Both the position numbers and the translations under genes were made by a program. Under the pieces are notes generated by a model. The model was not told where the DNA came from, did no database searches, and saw only the letters and a program-made list of their open reading frames with translations. Positions 26,419 through 35,019 of a stretch of 48,527 nt of DNA are shown here, piece by piece (the first letter of the stretch is position 1; each line of letters begins with the position of its first letter). Origin of the DNA: JBKHAJ01 sp964641125 (GTDB lineage Bacteria; Spirochaetota; Spirochaetia; SPDA01; CAZSGZ01); contig CAZXMO010000017.1 in NCBI GenBank assembly GCA_964641125.1, forward strand, positions 1 through 48,527. The letters run 5' to 3'.

Positions 26419-27396
26419 ATGATGGAGAGCCGGTGCTTCGAAGGTACATATAAGGACGTACGGGCGGTCGTTTTCGAGAACGATATTCTCGAAGTCGCGA
26501 TAACTCCGGATATCGGGGCCCGGACCGCTTCGATTTTCTATAAGCCCCTCGAGAAAGAGCTTCTGTGGCAGAATCCCGATCCGAGGCATGCCCGGCCCCG
26601 GTACGCCGATGGGTACGAGAAGGGGGAGTTCGCCGGATTCGACGAGATGTTTCCCACTATTTCGAGGTGCTTCTGCGAGGTCGATCCCTGGGCGGGAACG
26701 GAGCTTCCCGATCACGGTGAGGTGTGGTGCATCCCCTGGTCCTGGGAGATCGACGAGAAAGGCATTGCCGCTGAGTTTTCCGTCGAGGGGGTGCGGTTCC
26801 CCTACACCCTGTCGAAAAGGGTTACCCTGAAAGAGGGGGTGCTGCGGGGCGAATACACCCTTGAGAACAAGTCCGATTTTCCATTCCCCTGCATTTGGGC
26901 GGCCCATCCCCTCTTTAACTGCGAGGAGGGCACCGAGTTCATCGTTCCCGACGGTATGCACCGGATAGTCAATTCCGTCCCCGGGACGACCTTAGGCCCC
27001 TACGGCGCGGAATACGACTTTCCCCGCGCGGATACCCCCGGCGGACCGGCGGACCTTTCCAAGGTCCCGGAGCGGAACGAGAAGGGGTATCAGAAGTACT
27101 ACTTCAAGGATCCCGTGCCTGAGGGGTGGTGTCTCCTCTATCATCCCTCCGCCCGGCTCTCGGTGAAAATGAGCTATCCGCCGGAAACGGTGAAATATTT
27201 AGGAATGTGGCTCAACGAGGGGGGGCTCGCGGATCAGTTCAACATCGCCCCGGAGCCCGCCACCGCGGCCATGGACCGCACCGACGCGGCGGCCCTGTGG
27301 GGAATGGACTCGGTCCTCGGCCCCGGAGAGACCCGGACCTGGTACCTGAACATTTCCGTTGCCGAGGGGCGGAGAGGGCGGAAAGTAGGGCCCTAA
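26419..27396 (+). CDS. Aldose 1-epimerase-like (galactose mutarotase superfamily) protein
   Basis: 325 residues. The beta-sandwich pattern of galactose mutarotase-like proteins is visible: ITPDIGARTASIFYKPLEKE near the start, GFDEMFPTISRC, DHGEVWCIPWSWE, YTLENKSDFPFPCIWAAHPL with the conserved His of the active site, and a final glycine-rich strand. It starts five bases after the U2 stop with GGGGGA as ribosome site, so it belongs to the U1-U2 operon. An epimerase beside these genes argues that the pathway substrate is a sugar or uronate. The exact activity (mutarotation or lyase-like) is not readable. Confidence 0.75.
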   Translation: MMESRCFEGTYKDVRAVVFENDILEVAITPDIGARTASIFYKPLEKELLWQNPDPRHARPRYADGYEKGEFAGFDEMFPTISRCFCEVDPWAGTELPDHGEVWCIPWSWEIDEKGIAAEFSVEGVRFPYTLSKRVTLKEGVLRGEYTLENKSDFPFPCIWAAHPLFNCEEGTEFIVPDGMHRIVNSVPGTTLGPYGAEYDFPRADTPGGPADLSKVPERNEKGYQKYYFKDPVPEGWCLLYHPSARLSVKMSYPPETVKYLGMWLNEGGLADQFNIAPEPATAAMDRTDAAALWGMDSVLGPGETRTWYLNISVAEGRRGRKVGP

Positions 27397-27404
27397 AATC
27401 CTGC

Positions 27405-27434
27405 TTGACCCGGGAAAATACTTTGATCTAAACT
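27405..27434 (+). promoter_or_regulatory. Promoter of the PAS-GGDEF-EAL gene
   Basis: -35 TTGACC (27405-27410), 18-base spacer, -10 TAAACT (27429-27434), ten bases before the TTG start. No ribosome site is seen, so a very short or absent leader is predicted. Confidence 0.45.
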
Positions 27435-27444
27435 AAGTTTACGA

Positions 27445-29121
27445 TTGGATAAAAAATACGAATACATTGTCAACGCCTCTAAGGATTTTATCACCTTAAT
27501 CGATCGGGACTACGTCTATACCGTCGTCAACGACAGTTACTGCCGGGCCATCGGTAAGGAAAAGGAAGAAGTCCTCAACCGGGCGGTTCCGGAGGTATGG
27601 GGGGAGGAGCTCTTCGAGGAGAAGCTCAAAGGGTATATCGACAGATGTTTCGCCGGAGAAGAGGTCCACTACATCGAAAAGTTCAAGTTCGGTGTCTATC
27701 AACGGTACATGCATGTTTCCTATTATCCCTACTTCGACGGCGACGGGGAGACCGTTTCCAACGTCTGCGTATTTTCCCATGACATTACCAAGCTCGGGGA
27801 AATCGAGTCTAAGCTGATCAATTACGAGTACCGTGACCCGGTGACCGGACTTTTCAACCGAAAGTCCCTAGAGATAATCCTCGATATGGAGCTCGAAAAG
27901 GCCCGGCGCTCCGAAAAAGAGCGGCTTCGGGGTATCCTATATATCGGGATCGAGAACCTGACCGATATAAGCCGGACTCACGGCCATAACATAGGAAACA
28001 TCCTTTTAGAGAACGCGGGCCTCAAGGTAAAGGAGATGGTCCGCCGCAGCGACTACGTCTTTCGGTTCGAAGGGAACGAGTTCGTAGTTATCCTCTCCAG
28101 GCTCGCTAAAGATACCGATTCGGCAAAGGTTGCCGAGAAGATCCTGGACGCCCTGTCCGCGCCCTACAATTATATGGACTTTACCATAAGCCTCGAAACC
28201 TACGTCGGCATCGCTCTCTTCCCAAGGGATGGGAAAGAACGGGATGTGCTGCTCGAGAACGCGATTCACGCTCTGGAAGAAGCCAAGAGGGAGGATAAGG
28301 GATACCTTCTCTTCGATGCCGATCTCCATAAGCTGGCGGTGGAAAAGCTTTCATTGGAGAGGGATCTCTACCGGGCCTTCAATACCGGACAATTCGAACT
28401 CTACTACCAGCCTATAGTCGACGAGAATCGGACTATCCGCGGCGCGGAGGCGCTGATCCGATGGCACCATCCGCGGCTCGGCCTCATCGCTCCCGCGGGA
28501 TTTATCCCCTTAGCCGAAGAGACCGGGGTCGTTTCGGAGATCGGGAAGTGGGCTATATTTACCGCGACAAAGCAGGTGAAGAAGTGGCTTAAAGGTTATG
28601 ATCTCTACGTCTCGATAAACATCTCGGCTCCGGAGTTCGAAAACGGCATCTTGAGAGAGGTTATCTCCGCGGCCTTGAGGCAGGCCGGGGACCTCGATCC
28701 GTCGAAGCTCGTCTTAGAGCTCACCGAATCCGAAGGTATACTCTCCCCCGAGCGGACTTTGACCCGCATGAACGAGATTATCAACTTAGGTGTTCAGATC
28801 TATATCGACGATTTCGGGACGGGGCTCTCCTCGCTGCAGTATCTGAAGATCCTGCCGACCCAGGCCCTCAAGATCGATAAGGCCTTCGTCGACGCCATCG
28901 AAGAGAATCCCGCTGAGCTGGAGTTCCTGCAGCGGATCATCGCCCTGGTAAAGGCCCGGGGGAAGAGGGTCGTCGTGGAGGGGGTCGCTACCGAAGGACA
29001 ATATCATCTGCTTCGGCGGATAGGCTGTGACCGTATGCAGGGGTATTACTTTTCCCATCCGGTGACGGCCGAGTATTTTACCACCCTCCTCGAGGCGGGG
29101 GGAAGACTGCCGATTATCTGA
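27445..29121 (+). CDS. PAS-GGDEF-EAL cyclic-di-GMP signalling protein, probably a phosphodiesterase
   Basis: 558 residues from TTG 27445, the only start that includes the whole PAS domain (an in-frame stop lies at 27424). PAS about 1-115, GGDEF about 128-290, EAL about 310-550. The GGDEF signature is degenerate (EGNEF near 210), so cyclase activity is unlikely. The EAL site is intact: GAEALIRWHH, NISAPEFE, ELTESE, IDDFGTGLSSLQYL, LKIDKAF, VVVEGVATEGQ and MQGYYFSHP. No membrane span, so it senses a cytosolic signal through PAS. It sits between the two sugar clusters with its own promoter and need not be functionally tied to them. Confidence 0.9.
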   Translation: MDKKYEYIVNASKDFITLIDRDYVYTVVNDSYCRAIGKEKEEVLNRAVPEVWGEELFEEKLKGYIDRCFAGEEVHYIEKFKFGVYQRYMHVSYYPYFDGDGETVSNVCVFSHDITKLGEIESKLINYEYRDPVTGLFNRKSLEIILDMELEKARRSEKERLRGILYIGIENLTDISRTHGHNIGNILLENAGLKVKEMVRRSDYVFRFEGNEFVVILSRLAKDTDSAKVAEKILDALSAPYNYMDFTISLETYVGIALFPRDGKERDVLLENAIHALEEAKREDKGYLLFDADLHKLAVEKLSLERDLYRAFNTGQFELYYQPIVDENRTIRGAEALIRWHHPRLGLIAPAGFIPLAEETGVVSEIGKWAIFTATKQVKKWLKGYDLYVSINISAPEFENGILREVISAALRQAGDLDPSKLVLELTESEGILSPERTLTRMNEIINLGVQIYIDDFGTGLSSLQYLKILPTQALKIDKAFVDAIEENPAELEFLQRIIALVKARGKRVVVEGVATEGQYHLLRRIGCDRMQGYYFSHPVTAEYFTTLLEAGGRLPII

Positions 29122-29138
29122 TTACAAGGAGGATTTCA

Positions 29139-29435
29139 ATGATACTATTGATTGCTCGTGTCCCCGTTAAAGAGGGGCGCATGGACGATTTCTTGAAGGA
29201 AGCCGCGCGGGTCGCGGAGCCGTCCCGGAAGGAAGAGGGGTGCTCGTCCTACGAATACTTCGTCTCCGGGGAGGGAAAAAACCTTGTCGTCTTTCTCGAG
29301 TTCTGGAAGGACAAGGCGGCCATAACCTATCACAACGGGACCGAACACTTCCTGAAGTTTCAGCAGGGGGTCGAACGTTTCCTGGGCGGAGCGCCTGAGG
29401 TGGCTTTTTACAACGGAGATCCAATTAATCCGTAG
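29139..29435 (+). CDS. ABM-domain protein (YgiN-like putative quinol monooxygenase)
   Basis: 98 residues with the antibiotic biosynthesis monooxygenase fold: MILLIARVPVKEGRMDDFLK, EPSRKEEGCSSYEYF, FLEFWKDKAAITYHNGTEHF. ABM proteins are dimeric ferredoxin-like enzymes acting on quinols or haem, though many are of unknown activity. It lies 17 bases after the EAL gene with an AAGGAGG ribosome site and is likely co-transcribed. No link to the EAL protein is evident. Confidence 0.8.
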   Translation: MILLIARVPVKEGRMDDFLKEAARVAEPSRKEEGCSSYEYFVSGEGKNLVVFLEFWKDKAAITYHNGTEHFLKFQQGVERFLGGAPEVAFYNGDPINP

Positions 29436-29487
29436 AGTCGGCTCTCGTATTCATTTTTCCTATCGATCATAAAATTCCACAAAAAAT

Positions 29488-29516
29488 TTGACAGGGGGGC
29501 AAAGTCATCGTAAAAT
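29488..29516 (+). promoter_or_regulatory. Promoter of the U3-regulator 2 operon
   Basis: -35 TTGACA (29488-29493), 17-base spacer, -10 TAAAAT (29511-29516), followed after one base by the operator. Confidence 0.8.
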
Positions 29517-29517
29517 G

Positions 29518-29533
29518 AGTCATTCGAATGACT
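29518..29533. promoter_or_regulatory. 16-bp palindromic operator, copy 1, probably for regulator 2
   Basis: Perfect palindrome AGTCATTCGAATGACT at the expected transcription start. A near copy lies at the same place in the transporter promoter (32218). Confidence 0.8.
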
Positions 29534-29547
29534 GAGAGGTTAGTTTT

Positions 29548-30723
29548 ATGACATCCCGAGAGCGTTTTTTGAAAGTCCTCAATCAGGTAAAACCGGACCA
29601 GGTCCCGGTTACCGTGTTTATCGCCGATCAGGGACACTTTATTACCCAGCTGTACCCGGATGTCGATCCGGAGGACTTCGAGACAATTCAGCTGAAGATT
29701 GCGGAAGTGCAGAAGCAGTTCGGAATGGATGTGTGCGTGAGGCTCCTGTACGGCGTGAACGATCCCCTCTTCATCCACATGGGCGGCGTCAATACCTCGG
29801 TACAGACCGATACCTGGGAGGTCGACACCGAGATTATCCGTAAAGATAATGTTACCATCTACCGTTCCACGATCCGGACACCCGACGGGACCATCACCCA
29901 GGACTTCTCCAAGAACGAGGTGCGCCCCGGGACTTTTCTGTACGCCTGTACCGATAAGCCGGTCAAGAAGCCGGAAGATTTGGATATCCTTATCAAGTAC
30001 GAGCCGAAGATGCCCGCCGGATGGCCGGAGCAGGTAAAAAAGCGGATCGAAACCATCAAGCAAGCCGTCGGAGAGGACGGTATCGTCAGCTCCTGGACCC
30101 CTCACGGACCGTTCAACAATTCGTCGCTCCTGTTCAGTCATGACGAGCTCTACATGCTTTTCCTCACCGAGCCGGAGTTCTATGATCGGCTGATGACCTA
30201 CGCTATGGACCGCATTCTCGACTACACGGCGGCGATAGACGCTGCGGGGGTGGACGTTCACAGCGTGGGCGGCAATGTCCCCGGCGGGTTTCTCGGTAAA
30301 TCGGCCTATGACACCCACATCCTCCCCTACGAAAAGAAGTACATCGACTTCGTCCAGAAGAACGGGACCCCCGCCATGTATCACAACTGCGGGGAGATCA
30401 TGAACCTCGTCGATTCCTATAAGGACTTAGGAGTCAGGGTGGTGGAGCCCTTTTCGCCGCCTCCCCTCGGGGACTGCGCCGATCTCGCCGCGGCCAAGCG
30501 GCGGGTGGACGGGGCTTACGTAATGCTCTCGGGCATCGACCAGGTCAACGTGCTGCAGAAGGGAACCGTGGACGACGTCAAGCGGGCTACCGAGGCCGCC
30601 ATGAAGGCGGGGAAGCCCGGCGGCGGGTTCATCATGCAGCCGGTGGACTTTCTCGAATACGGCACTCCGGAAGAGAATATCGAGGCGTACGTACGGACCG
30701 CCCGGGAATACGGCGGGTACTGA
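29548..30723 (+). CDS. UroD-family protein U3 (close paralog of U1)
   Basis: 391 residues, collinear with U1 from MTSRERFLKV to EYGTPEENIEAYV. The MYHNCGEIMNL block keeps His279 and Cys281, but the Cys before GVDQ in U1 is Ser here (LSGIDQ), so metal coordination may differ. GSWTPHGPFN-type blocks are retained (SSWTPHGPFNNSSL). Its TGA overlaps the ATG of regulator 2 (TGATG), so translation is coupled. The paralogy of both U1/U3 and regulators 1/2 suggests that an ancestral regulator-UroD module was duplicated. Confidence 0.85.
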   Translation: MTSRERFLKVLNQVKPDQVPVTVFIADQGHFITQLYPDVDPEDFETIQLKIAEVQKQFGMDVCVRLLYGVNDPLFIHMGGVNTSVQTDTWEVDTEIIRKDNVTIYRSTIRTPDGTITQDFSKNEVRPGTFLYACTDKPVKKPEDLDILIKYEPKMPAGWPEQVKKRIETIKQAVGEDGIVSSWTPHGPFNNSSLLFSHDELYMLFLTEPEFYDRLMTYAMDRILDYTAAIDAAGVDVHSVGGNVPGGFLGKSAYDTHILPYEKKYIDFVQKNGTPAMYHNCGEIMNLVDSYKDLGVRVVEPFSPPPLGDCADLAAAKRRVDGAYVMLSGIDQVNVLQKGTVDDVKRATEAAMKAGKPGGGFIMQPVDFLEYGTPEENIEAYVRTAREYGGY

Positions 30724-32138
30724 TGAGCACGGAGCAGCTGAGCTACAATCCTCTGTATCTCCAAGTCAAGGACATCATCCAAAAGAGAATCCTCGAAGGT
30801 GATTACGGACCGGGCGAGTCGATTCCCAGTGAAGCGCGCCTCGCGAAGGACTTCGGAACCAGCGTTTCCACCATCCGGCAGGCCCTGTCCATCCTGGTGT
30901 CCGAGGGAAAGCTCGTCAAGAAACAGGGGAGCGGGACCTTCGTCTCGGAACAGAAGGTGGAGATCAAGTTCTTTACCTGGGTCGGTGAGACCCCGGCGGG
31001 AAAGGCCATACTCGAACGGGTCATCGACGAGTTCGAGGCGCGAAACCCCACGATTCAGGTCAGCTGCATCCATTCCTATTATCCCCACGCCCGGAACGAG
31101 CTCGTCCAGCTCATCACCAACGGGACCGCCCCCGACGTCGCCCAGATCGTTACCCCCTGGACAACCTATTTCGCTTCCATGGGCGCCTTCGCTCCCCTGG
31201 ACGGACTGCTCGACGAGAAAAACTTGGGAAGCCGGTGCGTGGACAAGGACTTGGTCGGCGGAAGGTATATGAACTCCCAGTATTCGGTGGCCTGGGGGCT
31301 GTGCCCCCTCTCCTTGATCGTCAACAAGAACTGTCTCCGTGAGCTGGGTATCGAAAATCTCGAATCTCCCATGGGGCTCGAGAGGTTCGGTGAGCTCTGC
31401 GGAAGAATAAGCAGGGAGTACGAGGGGACCGATAAGTACGTCTACGGGCTGAACGTTCTCCACGACGAGACCGATTTCTTCCGCATCTACACTTTCCTGC
31501 AGGCCTTCGGCGGGGGGTTCGTGAGCGACCGGGGCGAGGTGATCTTCAACTCCCCCGAGAACGCGGCGGGCTTCAACTGGCTTAAAGATTTCGCGAATAC
31601 CACGAAGCTCCTGAAGACCGATATCTATTCGATTCGAAAGAGATTTGCCCAAAACGAGGTTGTCTTCATAACCGACGGACCGTGGATCCGGTATATGCTC
31701 GAGGAGCTTACCGGCGAGCCCTTCGACACGAATTTCATGGTAATCCTCAATCCCACCTTCACGACGAAGGTATCTCTCTCCTGGAATTACAACCACGCTT
31801 TGGCCGTCTGCGCGCAGAGCCGGAACAAGCTCTACGCCGCCAAGTTTATCGACGCGGTTACCGTGGACCCGGACCTGAGCGTTCTCTACTACACCAGCAC
31901 CGGTCAGCTTCCGGTGGACGAGAACCTCTTCGAGCGGAGGGAATTCCAGGACCCCTACTTCAGTGCCTTCAGGAGACAGCTGGAGTACAGCTCCTGCATC
32001 AACGCGCAGAACCCCATGTTCGAGAAGGCGATGGTGCTGTGCATGGATGCGGTACAGAAGATATTTTTCGACGGGGTCGATGTGAAAAATGAGCTGGATG
32101 AAAAGCAGTACTATCTCAAGATGCTCTATTACGGGTAG
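30723..32138 (+). CDS. GntR-type regulator fused to an extracellular solute-binding domain (regulator 2)
   Basis: 471 residues. GntR winged helix at 1-75 (NPLYLQVKDIIQKRILEG, IPSEARLAKDFGTSVSTIR, LVKKQGSGTFV). The rest is a family 1 solute-binding-like domain (EFEARNPTIQVSCIHSYYP, APDVAQIVTPWTTYFASMG, FLQAFGGGFVSD, NEVVFITDGPWIRYM). No signal peptide. Compared with regulator 1, the same architecture is kept with divergent sequence. It is co-transcribed with U3 under an operator also found before the sugar transporter, so it probably represses both when ligand is absent. The ligand is presumably the transported sugar or a derivative. Confidence 0.87.
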   Translation: MSTEQLSYNPLYLQVKDIIQKRILEGDYGPGESIPSEARLAKDFGTSVSTIRQALSILVSEGKLVKKQGSGTFVSEQKVEIKFFTWVGETPAGKAILERVIDEFEARNPTIQVSCIHSYYPHARNELVQLITNGTAPDVAQIVTPWTTYFASMGAFAPLDGLLDEKNLGSRCVDKDLVGGRYMNSQYSVAWGLCPLSLIVNKNCLRELGIENLESPMGLERFGELCGRISREYEGTDKYVYGLNVLHDETDFFRIYTFLQAFGGGFVSDRGEVIFNSPENAAGFNWLKDFANTTKLLKTDIYSIRKRFAQNEVVFITDGPWIRYMLEELTGEPFDTNFMVILNPTFTTKVSLSWNYNHALAVCAQSRNKLYAAKFIDAVTVDPDLSVLYYTSTGQLPVDENLFERREFQDPYFSAFRRQLEYSSCINAQNPMFEKAMVLCMDAVQKIFFDGVDVKNELDEKQYYLKMLYYG

Positions 32139-32185
32139 GGGCCGGATCAATGTATGAACAAATGGCAAAAAAATACAAATTTTAT

Positions 32186-32214
32186 TTGACAACTCAGGTG
32201 TTTGCGCCTAAAAT
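32186..32214 (+). promoter_or_regulatory. Promoter of the sugar transporter-U4-isomerase operon
   Basis: -35 TTGACA (32186-32191), 17-base spacer, -10 TAAAAT (32209-32214). Same hexamers and spacing as the U3 promoter, with the operator three bases further on. The leader to ATG 32302 is about 80 bases. Confidence 0.8.
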
Positions 32215-32217
32215 AGC

Positions 32218-32233
32218 AGTCATGCGAATGACT
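32218..32233. promoter_or_regulatory. 16-bp palindromic operator, copy 2
   Basis: AGTCATGCGAATGACT, differing from copy 1 at one central base. With flanking C and G the outer arms extend to CAGTCAT/ATGACTG. Confidence 0.8.
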
Positions 32234-32301
32234 GATAAGTATATCAGGAAATTGGCGCCTTGAGGCGCTCTACAAATCTCATCTCACAAAAGGAGAAGTA
32301 T

Positions 32302-33309
32302 ATGAAGAGATTAACCATTGTACTGCTGGGTATCGTCCTTGCGGTAGCTCTCGCGGCTCCGGTGTTCGCCGGCGGCCAGAAAGAAGCCGCGGGCGGCGCG
32401 GAAAAAGAAGATCAGATCAAGATCGCTTACGTCTGTAAGATGCTCACCCATCCGTGGTTCCAGGCCGAGGAAAAGGGAGCGGTCGAAATGGCTGAAGAGC
32501 TCGGAGTGGAATACTTCAGCATCGACGCCAACCTCGACGACGAAGCTTTTATGCAGGGTGTGGAGAACGCCCTCGCCCGGGGCGTGGACGGACTGATGGT
32601 CTGCATCACCGATGCCGAAATGGGACCCACCGTGAGCCAGATGGCCGCCGACGCAGGAGTTCCCGTGGTCGCCATCAACGACCCCTTCGAGGACCACAAC
32701 GGTAATCCCATACCCCACGTCGGAGTCGACACCTACGGCACCTGCTACATGGGCGGCGAGGCCATGGCGGCCCTGGCCGAGACCAACGGGTTCTTCGAAC
32801 CGGGAAACAATGTCAAGGTGATGAGCGTCAACGTGAGCTTTAAGACTTTTCTCCACGAAAGGACCCTAGGCTTTCAGGACGGGATCATGGACAACTCCCC
32901 TCTTACCGAGGCGGACATGATTACCGAAGACAATGAGACCGGTATGTTCGAGCAGGTCCTTCCGGTGGCGCAGTCGATTATCAACGCCAATCCCGACGTG
33001 ACCCACTGGCTGGTTACCGGGCTCAACGACGACAGCGCGGTTGCCCCTCTGCGTGCCCTCGAGGAATCGGGCTTCAACATGGACAACGTCATCGCCTGCG
33101 GAATGGGCGGCTACAGCCTCTCCTACGAGGAGTTCATCAAGGGGAACGAAAATTATCTGGCCATCAAGCTGCAGCCGGAAACTCACGGCTCTGAAGGCGT
33201 TCGGGTCCTCTACGAGAAACTCGCGGAAGGCAAGGAGATCGAGCGGTTTACCACCACCTCCGGTGTGGTCGTCGGAATCGATACCTACGAAGAATACACC
33301 TGGGACTAA
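32302..33309 (+). CDS. Periplasmic sugar-binding protein (AraF/RbsB-like, Peripla_BP_4 type)
   Basis: 335 residues from ATG 32302, chosen for the AAAGGAG ribosome site. MKRLTIVLLGIVLAVALAAPVFA is a signal peptide, with likely cleavage before GGQKEAA. The mature protein is a two-lobe type I binding protein: IKIAYVCKMLTHPWFQAEEK, ALARGVDGLMVCITDAEM, GVPVVAINDPF, THWLVTGLNDDSAVAPLRAL. The KM-HPWF start resembles arabinose-binding proteins, as does the AraA-like isomerase at the end of the operon. It precedes the matching ATPase and permease. No lipobox Cys is present, so it should be free in the periplasm. Confidence 0.92.
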   Translation: MKRLTIVLLGIVLAVALAAPVFAGGQKEAAGGAEKEDQIKIAYVCKMLTHPWFQAEEKGAVEMAEELGVEYFSIDANLDDEAFMQGVENALARGVDGLMVCITDAEMGPTVSQMAADAGVPVVAINDPFEDHNGNPIPHVGVDTYGTCYMGGEAMAALAETNGFFEPGNNVKVMSVNVSFKTFLHERTLGFQDGIMDNSPLTEADMITEDNETGMFEQVLPVAQSIINANPDVTHWLVTGLNDDSAVAPLRALEESGFNMDNVIACGMGGYSLSYEEFIKGNENYLAIKLQPETHGSEGVRVLYEKLAEGKEIERFTTTSGVVVGIDTYEEYTWD

Positions 33310-33326
33310 ACTCGTACTTTTTCTAG

Positions 33327-33349
33327 GGCGGGGCCGGGCAGGCCCCGCC
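33327..33349 (+). terminator. Strong hairpin after the binding-protein gene (attenuator), cut by gap
   Basis: Stem GGCGGGGCC / GGCCCCGCC with loop GGGCA; the bases that would show a T-run are replaced by N. Such a hairpin often limits read-through so that binding protein exceeds the membrane parts. Confidence 0.6.
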
Positions 33350-33449
33350 NNNNNNNNNNNNNNNNNNNNNNNNNNNNNNNNNNNNNNNNNNNNNNNNNNN
33401 NNNNNNNNNNNNNNNNNNNNNNNNNNNNNNNNNNNNNNNNNNNNNNNNN
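33350..33449. other. Scaffold gap (100 N)
   Basis: Exactly 100 unknown bases directly after the GC-rich hairpin. A TATACT at 33459-33464 could be the -10 of an extra promoter whose -35 would lie in the gap. Confidence 0.98.
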
Positions 33450-33483
33450 TTTATGTAGTATACTAGAGCGTAAGGAAATCGAA

Positions 33484-34983
33484 ATGAACGAACCACTGAT
33501 CAAATCCACGGGAATCAGCAAACGCTTCGGAGGTGTTCAGGCGCTGGATAAGATACAGTTTGACCTTCATAAGGGCGAGGTCCACGCGTTAGTCGGCGAG
33601 AACGGTGCGGGAAAGAGCACCTACATCAAAATCCTGGCCGGAGTCTACGCGAAGGACGAGGGAGAGACCCTCTACAACGGTGAGATTTACGATACTTCGA
33701 GCAACCTCGACGCCCGGCGGCACGGCATCGGCATGGTACCGCAGCTCATCGACTTGGCCCCTAAATTGACCGTCGCGGAGAATATCTACATGGGGATGTA
33801 TCCCCGCACCCGCTTCGGCTTCGTGGACTGGAAAAAACTATATTCCGATGCGGGGAAGACCGCTAAGACCTTCGGTATGGAGCACCTTATCGGAGATTTG
33901 GTGGAAACCCTCGGGACCGGACATCGGCAGCTTATCGAGATCCTGAAGGCCCTTATATTCGACACTAAGATCATCGCCTTCGACGAGCCCACCGCGGCGT
34001 TGTCGGACGACGAGACGAAGAGCCTCTTCAAGCTCATCAAGCAGCTGAAGGATAAGGGGATCGCCATCATCTACGTGAGTCACCGCTTAGACGAGCTGTT
34101 TCAGATCGCGGACAGGGTGTCGGTCCTCAAGGACGGCAAATATATCGGAACAAGAAACGTCGCCGAAGTTACCAAGGACGAGATCGTCTCCATGATGGTT
34201 GGAAGAGAGCTCGACCTCTTCGGGGAAGACACCCGTAAGGTAAAAGCACGGGACGAGGTCCTCTTCGAGGTCAAGAACCTCCGGAGCGGAAGCCTGGTCC
34301 ATGATGTGAGCTTTCAAGTGAAGGCGGGGGAGATCTTGGGGTGCTTCGGCATGGTCGGCTCCGGCCGGACCGAGTCGGTCATGGCCGCCTTCGGTGCGGA
34401 CAAGCTCGAGGCGGGAGAGGTCTATTTCAGGGGGAAAAAGGTCGACATAAAGACCCCGGAGCAGGCGGTCAAGATGGGGATCGGCCTGGTTCCTGAAAAC
34501 CGGATTACCCAGGGCGTAATACTGAAAGCGTCGATCAAGAACAACATTACCCTTCCCTTCGTGAACAAGCTTGCCGAACAACGGGGAGGATTCATCGACG
34601 GGAAGCGTGAAAGGGAAATTGTCGGAAAACATATGCGGGCCCTCCGGGTCAAGGCCCCGGACGAAACGGTAAACGTCCATACCTTGAGCGGCGGAAACCA
34701 GCAGAAGGTGTCTATCGCCAAGTGGCTCGCCACCCGGAGCGACGTGATCATCTTCGACGAGCCGACCCACGGCATCGACGTGGGAGCGAAGGCCGATATC
34801 TATCAGCTTCTCCGCGAGCTCTCCGAGGAGGGGAAGGCGGTGGTGATGATCTCCAGCGAGCTTCCCGAGGTCCTCAACGTGTGCGACCGAATCCTGATCT
34901 TCCGGGATGGAGAAGTGGTCCATGAGTTTACCGAGGTCGAGGGTTTGAGCGAGCAGGACGTAGTCACGTATGCTTTGGGGTAA
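33484..34983 (+). CDS. Sugar ABC transporter ATPase, two ATP-binding domains (RbsA/AraG/XylG type)
   Basis: 499 residues. First domain: Walker A GENGAGKST (about 39-47), a degenerate signature LGTGHRQLIEI, Walker B IIAFDEPTAALSDDE. Second domain: degenerate Walker A GMVGSGRTES, signature LSGGNQQKVSIAKWLA, Walker B VIIFDEPTHGIDVGA. This mix is normal for CUT2 monosaccharide importers. Ribosome site TAAGGA. It follows the binding-protein gene across the gap and precedes the permease by 36 bases. Confidence 0.93.
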   Translation: MNEPLIKSTGISKRFGGVQALDKIQFDLHKGEVHALVGENGAGKSTYIKILAGVYAKDEGETLYNGEIYDTSSNLDARRHGIGMVPQLIDLAPKLTVAENIYMGMYPRTRFGFVDWKKLYSDAGKTAKTFGMEHLIGDLVETLGTGHRQLIEILKALIFDTKIIAFDEPTAALSDDETKSLFKLIKQLKDKGIAIIYVSHRLDELFQIADRVSVLKDGKYIGTRNVAEVTKDEIVSMMVGRELDLFGEDTRKVKARDEVLFEVKNLRSGSLVHDVSFQVKAGEILGCFGMVGSGRTESVMAAFGADKLEAGEVYFRGKKVDIKTPEQAVKMGIGLVPENRITQGVILKASIKNNITLPFVNKLAEQRGGFIDGKREREIVGKHMRALRVKAPDETVNVHTLSGGNQQKVSIAKWLATRSDVIIFDEPTHGIDVGAKADIYQLLRELSEEGKAVVMISSELPEVLNVCDRILIFRDGEVVHEFTEVEGLSEQDVVTYALG

Positions 34984-35019
34984 GCAACCCCATAATCACC
35001 AATATCGAGGAAAGAGAAG

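Noticed and set aside
29433..29459. Terminator after the ABM gene
   Set aside because: Only a 4-bp AGAG/CTCT stem with a loose T stretch; too weak to call.
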